From the NCBI GenBank assembly GCA_016214075.1, contig JACRPI010000030.1, forward strand, positions 1-49,067: 49,067 nucleotides of DNA, read 5' to 3'. The position numbers and the translations under genes are program-made. Under the pieces are notes generated by a model. The model saw nothing but the letters and a program-made list of their open reading frames with translations, searched no databases and had not been told where the DNA came from. The stretch is from Candidatus Woesearchaeota archaeon (GTDB lineage: Archaea; Nanobdellota; Nanobdellia; Woesearchaeales; DSVV01). This document shows positions 1 to 7,370 of this stretch, in pieces (positions within the stretch are counted from its first letter, which is position 1; every line of letters starts with the position of its first letter).

Positions 1-66
1 AAGTTCATCCGGAATTCTCCAACCATCATCTCTAACAACTAATCCCATCGGGTCACCTCTTCTCAT
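1..66 (-). CDS. IS5-family transposase, N-terminal fragment
   Basis: The ATG at 66 on the minus strand opens 22 codons before the window ends. The peptide starts MRRGDPMG and continues with DDGWRIPDEL, the usual opening of IS5/IS427-group DDE transposases, just before the W-x-x-I-x-P-L-L-P segment. The catalytic domain lies outside the window. The matching C-terminus of the same family is at 48945-49067. The family call rests on the two ends together. Confidence 0.65.
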   Translation of the reverse strand, partial: MRRGDPMGLVVRDDGWRIPDEL

Positions 67-136
67 TCTCACGTGACCCATTCCCTAATATCTATTCAAT
101 GAGAAAGCTACTATTTATTCCTTTCGGGATAGGCTC
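1..136 (-). mobile_element. IS5-like insertion sequence, 5' end (partial)
   Basis: This is the transposase-start end of an insertion sequence that runs off the left edge of the window. Its terminal inverted repeat reads CTTAGAGCCTATCCC on the minus strand, at 126-140. The reverse complement of that string occurs at 48929-48943, where the opposite end of the same kind of IS begins. Where the IS stops and the target begins is uncertain by about 4 bases, because the flanking CTTA/TAAG also matches. The element interrupts the gene at 181-1335. Confidence 0.75.
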
Positions 137-180
137 TAAGTAATTCTGATAAATCCAGAATACAGGATATCGCGAGGAAT

Positions 181-1335
181 ATGAATCCCCCATTTAGTGT
201 AGATATAGAGCAAATAGACAATTTGGCTGTAATTGATATACCAATTGAGACCAGTAAGCCCTATTCAATAAATGGCCACTTTTTCCTAAGAATTGGCACT
301 AATTCACAGCAATTGAACAGGGATGAAATCAAAGGGTTTTTTCAAGATGAGGGTTTGATACCATTTGACGAGAAATTAAATAAGGAATTTGACATAGGTA
401 AGAACTTTAATAAAACAGCATATGTAAATTTTCTCAAGAGAAGCAAGATAAGTGCAGACCTATCTGCTGCAAAATTGCTGGCTAATATCGGCTTTATTAA
501 AAATAACAGGATGACTAATGCAGGAGTGTTGTTCTTTTGCAAAGATGTTTCCAAGTTTTTTTTGAATTCTCACATAACCTGTGTTTTGTTCCAAGGCACA
601 AATAAGTCTATCATTCTTGATAAACAAGAGTTTAATTTTGATTTGATTGCCAATTATGATAAAGCGATAGAGTATATGAAATCAAAATTGAATACTGAAT
701 TCTATATTAAGAAATATAGGGAAGAGTTCCTCGAGCTGCCTGAAAATGCATTAAGAGAAGCTATACTTAACGCGCTTGCGCACAGAGATTATTTTTCTCC
801 TTCACATATCCAAATCAATATCTTCAATGATAAAGTGGAAATAATAAACCCCGCATCATTTCCATCAAAAATAACTATTGCTGACTTATTAAGCGGAAGC
901 CACCCCAAAAATAGATTCTTGTTTTCTATGATGCAAAGGGCTGATTTGGCTGAAGAGGTAGGTTCTGGCATTGGCAGAATGAAATCTGAAATGGAGGCTT
1001 ATAAGCTGGATACCCCAAAATTTGAATATACAGGCGTTTGGTTTATTGTAACATTTAATCGTCCTGATTTGCAAGCTAACAGCTATCAAAAAAGGTTGGG
1101 TTTAAAGGCCACTGAAGAAGGAAGTTCCCAGAAAAGTTCCCAGAAAAGTTCCCAGAAAAGTTCCCAGAAAATACTTGTTTTAATTGAACAAAATCCAGCT
1201 GTTACTATTGAGGAGATGGCAGGCAAATTATCGCTTACAGACAGGGCAATCAAGAAGAATCTGGCTAAGCTCAAGGAGAAAGGATTGATTAAGAGAGTAG
1301 GCCCTGACAAAGGCGGGCATTGGGAGATAAAATGA
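181..1335 (+). CDS. AlbA_2/Schlafen-type ATP-binding regulator, 5'-truncated by an IS
   Basis: This is the C-terminal part of a COG2865-type protein (divergent AlbA_2 domain, then a histidine-kinase-like ATPase fold, then winged helix). Visible family marks are NALAHRDYF (about residues 197-205), EEVGSGIGRM (about 260-269) and a C-terminal HTH after the linker. The frame is open upstream from 133 and encodes SNSDKSRIQDIARN, a normal part of the AlbA_2 domain, so the first ~100 residues were lost when the IS at 1-136 inserted. The annotated ATG is therefore probably internal. A linker of four SSQK repeats comes from a 12-bp tandem repeat. Such proteins are often linked to defence or regulation, but the function here is unknown and the gene is probably dead. 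Confidence 0.7.
   Translation: MNPPFSVDIEQIDNLAVIDIPIETSKPYSINGHFFLRIGTNSQQLNRDEIKGFFQDEGLIPFDEKLNKEFDIGKNFNKTAYVNFLKRSKISADLSAAKLLANIGFIKNNRMTNAGVLFFCKDVSKFFLNSHITCVLFQGTNKSIILDKQEFNFDLIANYDKAIEYMKSKLNTEFYIKKYREEFLELPENALREAILNALAHRDYFSPSHIQINIFNDKVEIINPASFPSKITIADLLSGSHPKNRFLFSMMQRADLAEEVGSGIGRMKSEMEAYKLDTPKFEYTGVWFIVTFNRPDLQANSYQKRLGLKATEEGSSQKSSQKSSQKSSQKILVLIEQNPAVTIEEMAGKLSLTDRAIKKNLAKLKEKGLIKRVGPDKGGHWEIK
1123..1170 (+). repeat. four perfect 12-bp tandem repeats (SSQK linker)
   Basis: The 12-mer AGTTCCCAGAAA occurs four times without interruption and encodes (SSQK)4 between the ATPase-like and HTH regions of the surrounding gene. The unit keeps the reading frame, so copy-number change would only alter linker length. 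Confidence 0.9.
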
Positions 1336-1370
1336 CTTTATTAACAAAATCAAGATACGGAATAAAATGA
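1332..1370 (+). pseudogene. DUF2779/Cas4-like nuclease start, 12-codon remnant
   Basis: The peptide MTLLTKSRYGIK ends at a TGA. Its first seven residues and DNA match the start of the longer fragment at 3079-3258 (MTLLTKSKY). The ATG overlaps the stop of the preceding gene (ATGA). It is read as a decayed 5' end of the same nuclease family, too short to be functional. Confidence 0.5.
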
Positions 1371-1381
1371 GATGAGATCAT

Positions 1382-1453
1382 ATGACAACCTACTCACACT
1401 CAAAACTCGGCACATTCCAACAGTGCAAATACAAACTGCAATATTACAAATGA
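1382..1453 (+). pseudogene. PD-(D/E)XK nuclease start, 23-codon remnant
   Basis: The first 18 residues (MTTYSHSKLGTFQQCKYK) are identical to the start of the IS-interrupted gene at 48792, with a few synonymous DNA differences. The frame then diverges and stops. The motif S-x-L-x-x-F-x-x-C-x-x-K-Y is the usual N-terminus of RecB/Cas4-like PD-(D/E)XK nucleases. It is a second, decayed copy of that gene's 5' end. Confidence 0.6.
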
Positions 1454-1502
1454 AATCATTGATTGGTAGCAGGAAAATTACGCAATTAGAGGATAAGAAC
1501 AG

Positions 1503-1631
1503 ATGAAAAAAGGAAAAACAGGAGAAAGAAAGCAACGGAAGATGATATTAATTGAAAAGATTGGTTGGGGATTTGTAATTACATCAGCAGCTTTATTGAT
1601 ACTTCGTATATTGGGTTTGATAGGGGAATAA
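1503..1631 (+). CDS. small single-pass membrane protein (42 aa), unknown
   Basis: A basic N-terminus (MKKGKTGERKQRK) is followed by a hydrophobic stretch of about 22 residues (GFVITSAALLILRILGLIG), giving a plausible N-in single-pass membrane peptide. It is not homologous to anything I recognise. It lies between two nuclease fragments and the PD-(D/E)XK-like gene, in a degraded region, so it may itself be a remnant. There is no strong ribosome-binding site. Confidence 0.35.
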   Translation: MKKGKTGERKQRKMILIEKIGWGFVITSAALLILRILGLIGE

Positions 1632-1666
1632 AATGAAATTGTATGGGACTTCAGAGATGTGATATA

Positions 1667-3064
1667 ATGGTTGGAATTGATAAGCATAAAAATATTTTTT
1701 ACTTTTATCGTGGTCCCACTTCTAAGCAAGAAGGAAATGATGATGCGATCACTCGCCAATTAGAGAATAATATAACCAAAGCATTAGTTAATGTGTTAGA
1801 TCCTGAGAATTTAGAGGAGAATTTTCATGATAAATCTGATGATGTTCTAGCAAAGAAGTTTTTTATAGATATACTCAAGACAAAGAAAGATGAGCTTGGT
1901 AACCTTAAAAGAGTAGAATTACAAAAGTATTGCAGTGCCCCAGAAGCTCAAAATCGTATCCCTGATGCCGTCTTTACATTTGAAAGAAAAATAATAGGAA
2001 TAGAATCTAAATACAAAGCACCTATAATAAGTGAACAACTAAAGGGGCAGTGGGAACATCTACAAAGCTTTGATGATAACCCCATTTTGATTGTATTGGC
2101 ACCTGCTTCTAAAATAAAGGAAGCTAAAGAGCTATTTGATACCCATAAAACAACATTGTATCCTTTTTCTTGGGAGCAGGTACATGATTTCTTTGAAAGA
2201 GAAGGTTTACAATCGTCTAAAGATAAAAATAACCTTCTTAACAAACAGTTTACTGAATATTTGAGGTTGATGCACATGACAGAACGATTTACAAAATATG
2301 ATTTTAGTGAAGTAGCCGATCTTGAACTGGAAAAAGGAACACCTGAAAAAGAACTAACTGATAAGTTTGATAATTTTATTGATCGTTTTGTTAAAGAGAT
2401 AACTAAAGATCCAACCATAAAATATCTTAAGAGTTCAAAAAAATCTAACAAGAATTTGTGGATAACTATAAACAAAGAGAGTAAAAATACTTTTGACGAA
2501 TTTCACATTACAAGTCATTTAGCAAGCAATGGGATTGATTTAATGTTCACAACAGAAGAAAGAAAAATGCCAAAGAAACTAGCGATGTTATTAGGGGCAA
2601 AAGATGCAAACTTCTGGAAAAAAGAACCTGCTTTAAAATTTTGGAATAAGATAGAAAGAATTACTTTACCTATCAAAGGAAGCAACCAAAAATGTGAATT
2701 CAAAATTATATTTCAAGGTGTTAGGAAATATCGTCAAGGTGATGGGAATGAAGAACCTATTTGCACTTTTGAATTTGAACTTAATGATAAAAAAGATGAT
2801 AAAGAATACCTTAAAAAGCATCAAGATACAATAGACGCAAGAAAAGAATATTTAGGTAGTATCCTCAGTACGCTCTATAACATTGATCTCAAACAACAAA
2901 ATAGATACTATCGTTTCAGAATTTCTTGCCTCGTCAAAAGAAAGGGTATAGAAGACGAAAAAACAATAGATGACCAAATAACGTATTTTGTAGAGCAGAC
3001 TGAACCAATAATTGACATATACAAATTTTTTCAAGAATTATTAAACGGAGAAAACCAAAAGTAA
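1667..3064 (+). CDS. PD-(D/E)XK-like nuclease domain protein
   Basis: This protein of about 465 residues is not assigned to a named family. Residues ~97-115 carry RIPDAVF, a hydrophobic strand and GIESKYK, that is D100, then E113-x-K115, which fits the D...ExK core of PD-(D/E)XK nucleases. A hydrophobic strand (PILIVLAPAS) follows, as in that fold. The C-terminal two thirds is charged and mixed alpha/beta with no motif I know. I prefer the ATG at 1667 over 1643 because it follows a GTGAT-type ribosome-binding sequence and starts MVGIDKHKN. It sits among nuclease remnants and near an IS, a context typical of defence islands. A restriction or defence role is inference only. Confidence 0.5.
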   Translation: MVGIDKHKNIFYFYRGPTSKQEGNDDAITRQLENNITKALVNVLDPENLEENFHDKSDDVLAKKFFIDILKTKKDELGNLKRVELQKYCSAPEAQNRIPDAVFTFERKIIGIESKYKAPIISEQLKGQWEHLQSFDDNPILIVLAPASKIKEAKELFDTHKTTLYPFSWEQVHDFFEREGLQSSKDKNNLLNKQFTEYLRLMHMTERFTKYDFSEVADLELEKGTPEKELTDKFDNFIDRFVKEITKDPTIKYLKSSKKSNKNLWITINKESKNTFDEFHITSHLASNGIDLMFTTEERKMPKKLAMLLGAKDANFWKKEPALKFWNKIERITLPIKGSNQKCEFKIIFQGVRKYRQGDGNEEPICTFEFELNDKKDDKEYLKKHQDTIDARKEYLGSILSTLYNIDLKQQNRYYRFRISCLVKRKGIEDEKTIDDQITYFVEQTEPIIDIYKFFQELLNGENQK

Positions 3065-3078
3065 TTGAAAGGGATAAT

Positions 3079-3258
3079 ATGACTTTATTAACAAAATCAA
3101 AATATATGGCAGGATTATCTTGTCCAAAGTATCTCTGGATGATGTTTCATGACTTGGATAAACTTCCAGAGAAAGACATGGCAACAGAGTATGTTATTGA
3201 GCAAGGGCATATTGTTGGACAGTTAGCAAAGAAACTTTTTCCCATTGTCAAATTATGA
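3079..3258 (+). pseudogene. DUF2779/Cas4-like nuclease, truncated after 59 codons
   Basis: The peptide starts MTLLTKSKYMAGLSCPKYLW and contains IEQGHIVGQLAKKLFP. This matches the conserved opening of DUF2779 proteins (LTKS-x-Y-x-x-G-L-x-C-P-K-x-L-W, then QG-x-x-VG-x-L-A-x-x-L-F-P), which carry a Cas4/RecB-like nuclease domain. The frame stops just before the usual G-I/V-D position, so only the N-terminal Cys-containing part remains. The breakpoint near 3258 abuts the 5' flank of the 3394 gene. Confidence 0.6.
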
Positions 3259-3360
3259 AACGAACCAAGCACATATCCATTATTTGATAAGAAGTTTCCT
3301 TCCCCAGCGCACATCAGATACTCCCGCTCAGCAGCAGAAAGATTAAACGTTTTTTCCAAA

Positions 3361-3376
3361 CATTTTTATAATAAAA
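3361..3376 (+). promoter_or_regulatory. TATA box of the 3394 gene
   Basis: The sequence TTTTTATAATAAAAC lies about 20-30 bases before the ATG at 3394, the spacing for a leaderless or very short-leader archaeal transcript. Confidence 0.5.
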
Positions 3377-3393
3377 CAATACGAAATGCAGTC

Positions 3394-3879
3394 ATGGCAT
3401 TCCTTGACAAACTCAAATTCTGGAAAAAAGGCGATGACGCGTTTGCTGACCTTGATAAGCAACTCGGAACAATGCCGCAAACACCCGGGACTCCAGAATC
3501 ACAAGGCTATGGACCACTCTCCCACGAGCAAGGATTCACGCCCTCTTCTGATGAGGATCTTCTTCGATCATCAGACACAGGACTTGATTTTGGAAAACAA
3601 GGGGGACAAAGTACAGAAGGATTCTCTGGATTTGGCATGGAACATCCAGGCGATAAGCAAATGCCTTCCTACGAACAGCCAAGACAAGTGTACGAAGTCG
3701 CGCCACAAGCTGCGCCCGCGCAAAATGTTTCACAGCAATTAGAATTAGTCGCAGCAAAATTAGACACGATTCGCGTTTCTTTAGAAAGCATTAATCATCG
3801 GCTTGTCGCTGTTGAACGAGCGTTACATGTGCAGGATGAAGAAGAAGTCGCTCCGAGAAGAAGACGAGGAGTTTGGTAA
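3394..3879 (+). CDS. conserved archaeal hypothetical protein with C-terminal coiled coil (161 aa)
   Basis: The N-terminus (MAFLDKLKFWKKGDD) is amphipathic and basic. It is followed by a low-complexity, Pro/Gln/Gly-rich middle (about residues 25-105) and then by a helical heptad-like segment (about 112-150, LELVAAKLDTIRVSLESINH). The end is a basic RRRRGVW tail. This layout recurs in small DPANN proteins of unknown function; a membrane-surface or filament role is possible but unproven. It converges with the gene at 3883-4311, three bases away. Confidence 0.65.
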   Translation: MAFLDKLKFWKKGDDAFADLDKQLGTMPQTPGTPESQGYGPLSHEQGFTPSSDEDLLRSSDTGLDFGKQGGQSTEGFSGFGMEHPGDKQMPSYEQPRQVYEVAPQAAPAQNVSQQLELVAAKLDTIRVSLESINHRLVAVERALHVQDEEEVAPRRRRGVW

Positions 3880-3882
3880 GAG

Positions 3883-4311
3883 TTACGCAGTTTCCTGTTT
3901 TGCTGCTGGCTGTGGGAAATACACAAACGCTCCTGCGGAAGCTCTGTACATATCCAAGACATACGCAACAAGTGTATCACGCATATCAACAAGAGGCTGA
4001 TCGCTTAAACCCGGAATGATTCCGGTCGTTATGTTTATTTGAAGAACCGCAGCGATGTTTCCTTCCTCTCTTGAAGGTGAATAATCTGGATTGATACTTG
4101 CTCCTTCCTGGTACAGAACATACACAATACCAAATGTTTTTGGGTCAACTAACCTATATCTACTTCCTGGTTCTCTTCCTGCATTCTTTTTGTGTGTAAG
4201 AGGAACACACTCTTGTTTTGCAAGCGTTGTTTCAAGATTTGCGGGTTTCTTACGGAAACCTATGTACTGCTGCTCTGTTATCGCCTTTTTCTCTTCATTT
4301 GTTGTGGTCAT
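3883..4311 (-). CDS. hypothetical protein (142 aa)
   Basis: I do not recognise this protein. It has no signal peptide or membrane segment. The middle (GSRYRLVDPKTFGIVYVLYQEGASI) looks like alternating beta strands, followed by an acidic PSREEGN loop and a helix-prone VDMRDTLVAYVLDMYRA segment near the C-terminus. Codon use resembles the core genes around it. It is convergent with 3394-3879. Confidence 0.5.
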   Translation of the reverse strand: MTTTNEEKKAITEQQYIGFRKKPANLETTLAKQECVPLTHKKNAGREPGSRYRLVDPKTFGIVYVLYQEGASINPDYSPSREEGNIAAVLQINITTGIIPGLSDQPLVDMRDTLVAYVLDMYRASAGAFVYFPQPAAKQETA

Positions 4312-4541
4312 ACTCTTTCAATCTCTGACTTCCTTACGCATAGTCCTAAACTTGCGCAGAAATACAGAAAAGACCTATTTCCTTTTAAATTTTCCCGCAT
4401 TAATCACTCCATTATGGTGGCAGAAGAGAGGGTGCAAAACAGCATATTTTTCAAAAGATTTATATATTCCTGATCTCCTTCAGTCTATTATCAGAGATTA
4501 AGAGGATTCTTATAATACTTAAAACAAAACGAGGGATTTTT

Positions 4542-5213
4542 ATGAACGCAACCGAAGCAGTAGCAAAGAAAGTAGAAGACGCAACACTCAGCACAGGAAC
4601 AACAACCCTTGCAATCGTCTGTAAAGATGGCTTAGTTCTCGCAGCAGACAAACGAGCAACCGCTGGCTACATGATCGCGAACAAGCGCACAGAGAAAATC
4701 CAGCAAATCGCGGACAAAATGGTCATCACGATGGCAGGAACTGTCAGCGACGCACAACTTCTCACGAAATTAATTAAAGCAGAATTACAACTCAAAAAGA
4801 TTCGTAGTGGACGAGAAAACACTGTCAAAGAAGCGGCAAACCTTCTCGCAAACATGGTGTACGGCAACATTCGCCGCATGTCCATGATCCCAGGCATCGC
4901 GCATTTTATTGTTGGCGGCGCGGATGAAACAGGATTCTATGTGTATGATATTTATCCAGATGGTTCGCTTTCCCTGATTGATGATTACATCTCTTCAGGA
5001 AGCGGCAGTGTCATGGCATTTGGTGTCCTTGAAACACTCTATCACAAGAATATTACCACTGCTGAAGCAGTTGAACTTGCGGTAAAAGGAGTCAACGCGG
5101 CAATGCAGCGCGACATCGCATCTGGAAACGGCGCGATGATCGTCACCATCACGCAAAAAGGAGTCGAAAAAGTATTTGACCAAGACATTGATGGACATTT
5201 GAAGTTGAAATAA
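4542..5213 (+). CDS. psmB: 20S proteasome beta subunit
   Basis: This is the catalytic beta subunit of the archaeal 20S proteasome, an N-terminal nucleophile hydrolase that degrades unfolded cytosolic proteins with the alpha ring and PAN/Cdc48. A 19-residue propeptide ends in STG, and autocleavage would expose Thr20 (G/TTTLAI). Mature-numbering Asp17 and Lys33 are present as D36 and K52, so the site is complete. The GSGS segment and the length (204 residues mature) are typical. A purine-rich GAGGG sequence sits 6-10 bases before the ATG, with AT-rich promoter-like sequence upstream. The alpha subunit is not in the window. The next gene on this strand is aCPSF1. Confidence 0.95.
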   Translation: MNATEAVAKKVEDATLSTGTTTLAIVCKDGLVLAADKRATAGYMIANKRTEKIQQIADKMVITMAGTVSDAQLLTKLIKAELQLKKIRSGRENTVKEAANLLANMVYGNIRRMSMIPGIAHFIVGGADETGFYVYDIYPDGSLSLIDDYISSGSGSVMAFGVLETLYHKNITTAEAVELAVKGVNAAMQRDIASGNGAMIVTITQKGVEKVFDQDIDGHLKLK

Positions 5214-5310
5214 AAGATTCTAAAAAAAAGAGGTGTATGTATTTTTTAGTTATCTTTTTTATTTTGGATATCTTAGTTGTTATGTTTATTTTATCGTATG
5301 TATAAAACCC

Positions 5311-5347
5311 CAATTTTTCTTTCAGAAAAATCGGGTCCCCCTGACAT
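5311..5347 (+). repeat. hairpin followed by GGGTCCCCCTGACA motif, copy 1
   Basis: ATTTTTCT and AGAAAAAT pair around a TTC loop, flanked by CCC and GGG, and the motif GGGTCCCCCTGACA follows. The same AATTTTTCTTTCA and GGGTCCCCCTGACA strings recur at 10508-10567, upstream of another rightward gene. Role unknown. Confidence 0.45.
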
Positions 5348-5431
5348 TAGTGTTCTGCGGAGCGATTGTCAAGTGAGCGAATAACATAAAAAATATGCTC
5401 TGTGCATATAAGAAAATGAGGAGTAGTTGTT

Positions 5432-7333
5432 ATGACCAAAATTATCAAAGAAATTATGAAGGTTGTTCCTGAAGCAAAAATCAGCGAAGCATGTTTTGAA
5501 GGAGCAAACATTGTGCTCTACTCTAAAAATAAAGATTTTGTTCTTGAACCAGGGACCTGCATCCGCGAAGCAGTCGATCTTATCAAAAAACGCGTTGAAC
5601 TTCGACCAGATCCCGCGCTCACGATGGATGTTGAAGCAACAGAAAAAGAAATCCGCGCGCTTATTCCTGAAGAAGCTGGCTTGCAACAAGTTATCTTTGA
5701 TCCCCAGCGATCCCGCGTCATTATTGAAGCAGAAAAACCCGGCGTTGCTATCGGCAAACAAGGAGCGACGCTCTACGAAATCAAGAAAAAAACATTCTGG
5801 GTTCCTATTGTGCGAAGAAGCCCACCTATTCGATCACAGCTCATGGAAAACATCAGACTTGTTCTTTATCAGCACAGCGATTATCGCCGAAAATTCCTTG
5901 ACAAAATTGGGCATAGAATTTATGACGGCTGGCAGCGCGAGAAAAAACACGAATGGGTGCGACTCAGCATGCTTGGCGCTGGACGAGAAGTTGGACGAAG
6001 CTGTTTCTTGCTGCAAACACCTGAATCACGGATTATGTTAGATTGTGGAATCAATCCCTCTGGACTCGTTGGATCTGAATATCCTTATTTTGAAGCGCCT
6101 GAATTCAACATTAATGATCTTGACGCAGTTATCATCACGCACAGCCACTTAGATCACTGCGGCTTTTTGCCGTATCTCTACAAATTTGGTTTTCGCGGAC
6201 CGACCTATTGCACCGCGCCAACAAGAGATATTATGTCTTTGCTGCAATTGGACATGATTAAAATCGCGCGCGCTGAAGGAAAAGAACCCCTTTACACGAG
6301 CGATGATGTCAAAGAAGCAATCAAACATACGATTTGTTTAGATTTTGACGAAGTCTCTGACATTACTCCTGATGTGAGAATTACGCTGTACAACGCAGGT
6401 CACATTATTGGCAGCGCGATGGTTCACCTGCACATTGGCAATGGACTGCACAACATGCTTTACACTGGCGACATGAAATATGGACGAACAACATTGCTTG
6501 ATCCCGCAGTCACGCAATTTCCTCGTCTTGAATCCATGATTATTGAAAGCACCTATGGTGGAAAAGATAATAATTATCCGACGCACTTTGAATGCGAACA
6601 GCAATTTATTGAGATCATCACCAAAACCCTTGAACGACGTGGACGCGTGCTGCTGCCTGTTCTTGGCGTTGGGCGAGCGCAAGAAGTACTTCTTGTTATT
6701 GAAGAACTCGTCAGAACTGGACGTTTGGAAGCAATTCCAGTCTACATTGACGGCATGGTCTGGGACGTTACCGCGATTCACTCCGCATACCCTGAATTTT
6801 TGAACGCAAACGTGCGAAAACTTATTTTTCAGAAAGACCATAATCCATTCCTCTCTCCTATCTTTAAAGAAGTGGGCGGTGGAAAAGAACGACAACAGAT
6901 TATGGAAGAAACTGGACCATGCGTTGTTCTCGCAACATCCGGTATGCTTGTCGGTGGACCGAGCGTGCAGTATTTGAAACATTTCGCCGCGTCTGATCGA
7001 AACAGCCTTGTCTTTACTTCCTACCAAGGAGAAGGAAGTTTGGGACGAAGAATCCAGCAAGGGGAACGAGAAATCGCGTTTGACGCTGGCGCGAACAAGA
7101 AACCTGAAGTCGTCAAAATAAATATGGAAATCCATACCATTGAAGGATTATCTGGTCACAGCAGTCGTAAAGAACTCATGAATTTTATTTATCGCTGCAT
7201 GCCAAAGCCGAAGAAAATTATCGTGAATCACGGAGAGAGCAGCAGATGCTTAGATCTTGCTTCTTCTGTGCATAAACAGTTCAAGATTGAGACAGCATCA
7301 CCGCGGAATCTGGAAGTTTTGCGCGTGAAGTAG
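5432..7333 (+). CDS. aCPSF1/FttA: KH-metallo-beta-lactamase-beta-CASP ribonuclease and termination factor
   Basis: This is the archaeal homologue of CPSF73, known to cleave nascent RNA and terminate transcription (FttA). Domains in order are two N-terminal KH domains (the GVAIGKQG loop at about 104-111 belongs to the second), a metallo-beta-lactamase core with the zinc motif H237-S-H-L-D-H242, and a beta-CASP insertion followed by the C-terminal histidines (VNHGESS near the end). The length of 633 is normal for the family. GAGGAG sits a few bases before the ATG. It stands alone on its strand after psmB and converges with the permease-methyltransferase gene. Confidence 0.95.
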   Translation: MTKIIKEIMKVVPEAKISEACFEGANIVLYSKNKDFVLEPGTCIREAVDLIKKRVELRPDPALTMDVEATEKEIRALIPEEAGLQQVIFDPQRSRVIIEAEKPGVAIGKQGATLYEIKKKTFWVPIVRRSPPIRSQLMENIRLVLYQHSDYRRKFLDKIGHRIYDGWQREKKHEWVRLSMLGAGREVGRSCFLLQTPESRIMLDCGINPSGLVGSEYPYFEAPEFNINDLDAVIITHSHLDHCGFLPYLYKFGFRGPTYCTAPTRDIMSLLQLDMIKIARAEGKEPLYTSDDVKEAIKHTICLDFDEVSDITPDVRITLYNAGHIIGSAMVHLHIGNGLHNMLYTGDMKYGRTTLLDPAVTQFPRLESMIIESTYGGKDNNYPTHFECEQQFIEIITKTLERRGRVLLPVLGVGRAQEVLLVIEELVRTGRLEAIPVYIDGMVWDVTAIHSAYPEFLNANVRKLIFQKDHNPFLSPIFKEVGGGKERQQIMEETGPCVVLATSGMLVGGPSVQYLKHFAASDRNSLVFTSYQGEGSLGRRIQQGEREIAFDAGANKKPEVVKINMEIHTIEGLSGHSSRKELMNFIYRCMPKPKKIIVNHGESSRCLDLASSVHKQFKIETASPRNLEVLRVK

Positions 7334-7370
7334 GAGACAAATTACTCTTTGTTTTAGAAATAGCTATACA

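Noticed and set aside
1948-2475. 175-codon antisense frame in the PD-(D/E)XK-like gene
   Set aside because: No promoter or ribosome-binding site and low-complexity content; a shadow of the sense gene.
3259-3359. Leftward open frame between the nuclease fragment and the 3394 gene
   Set aside because: It relies on a TTG start, has no homology and crosses a rearrangement breakpoint.
6338-7135. 265-codon open frame antisense to aCPSF1
   Set aside because: It lies wholly inside a strongly conserved gene, has no family resemblance and reflects codon bias of the sense strand.
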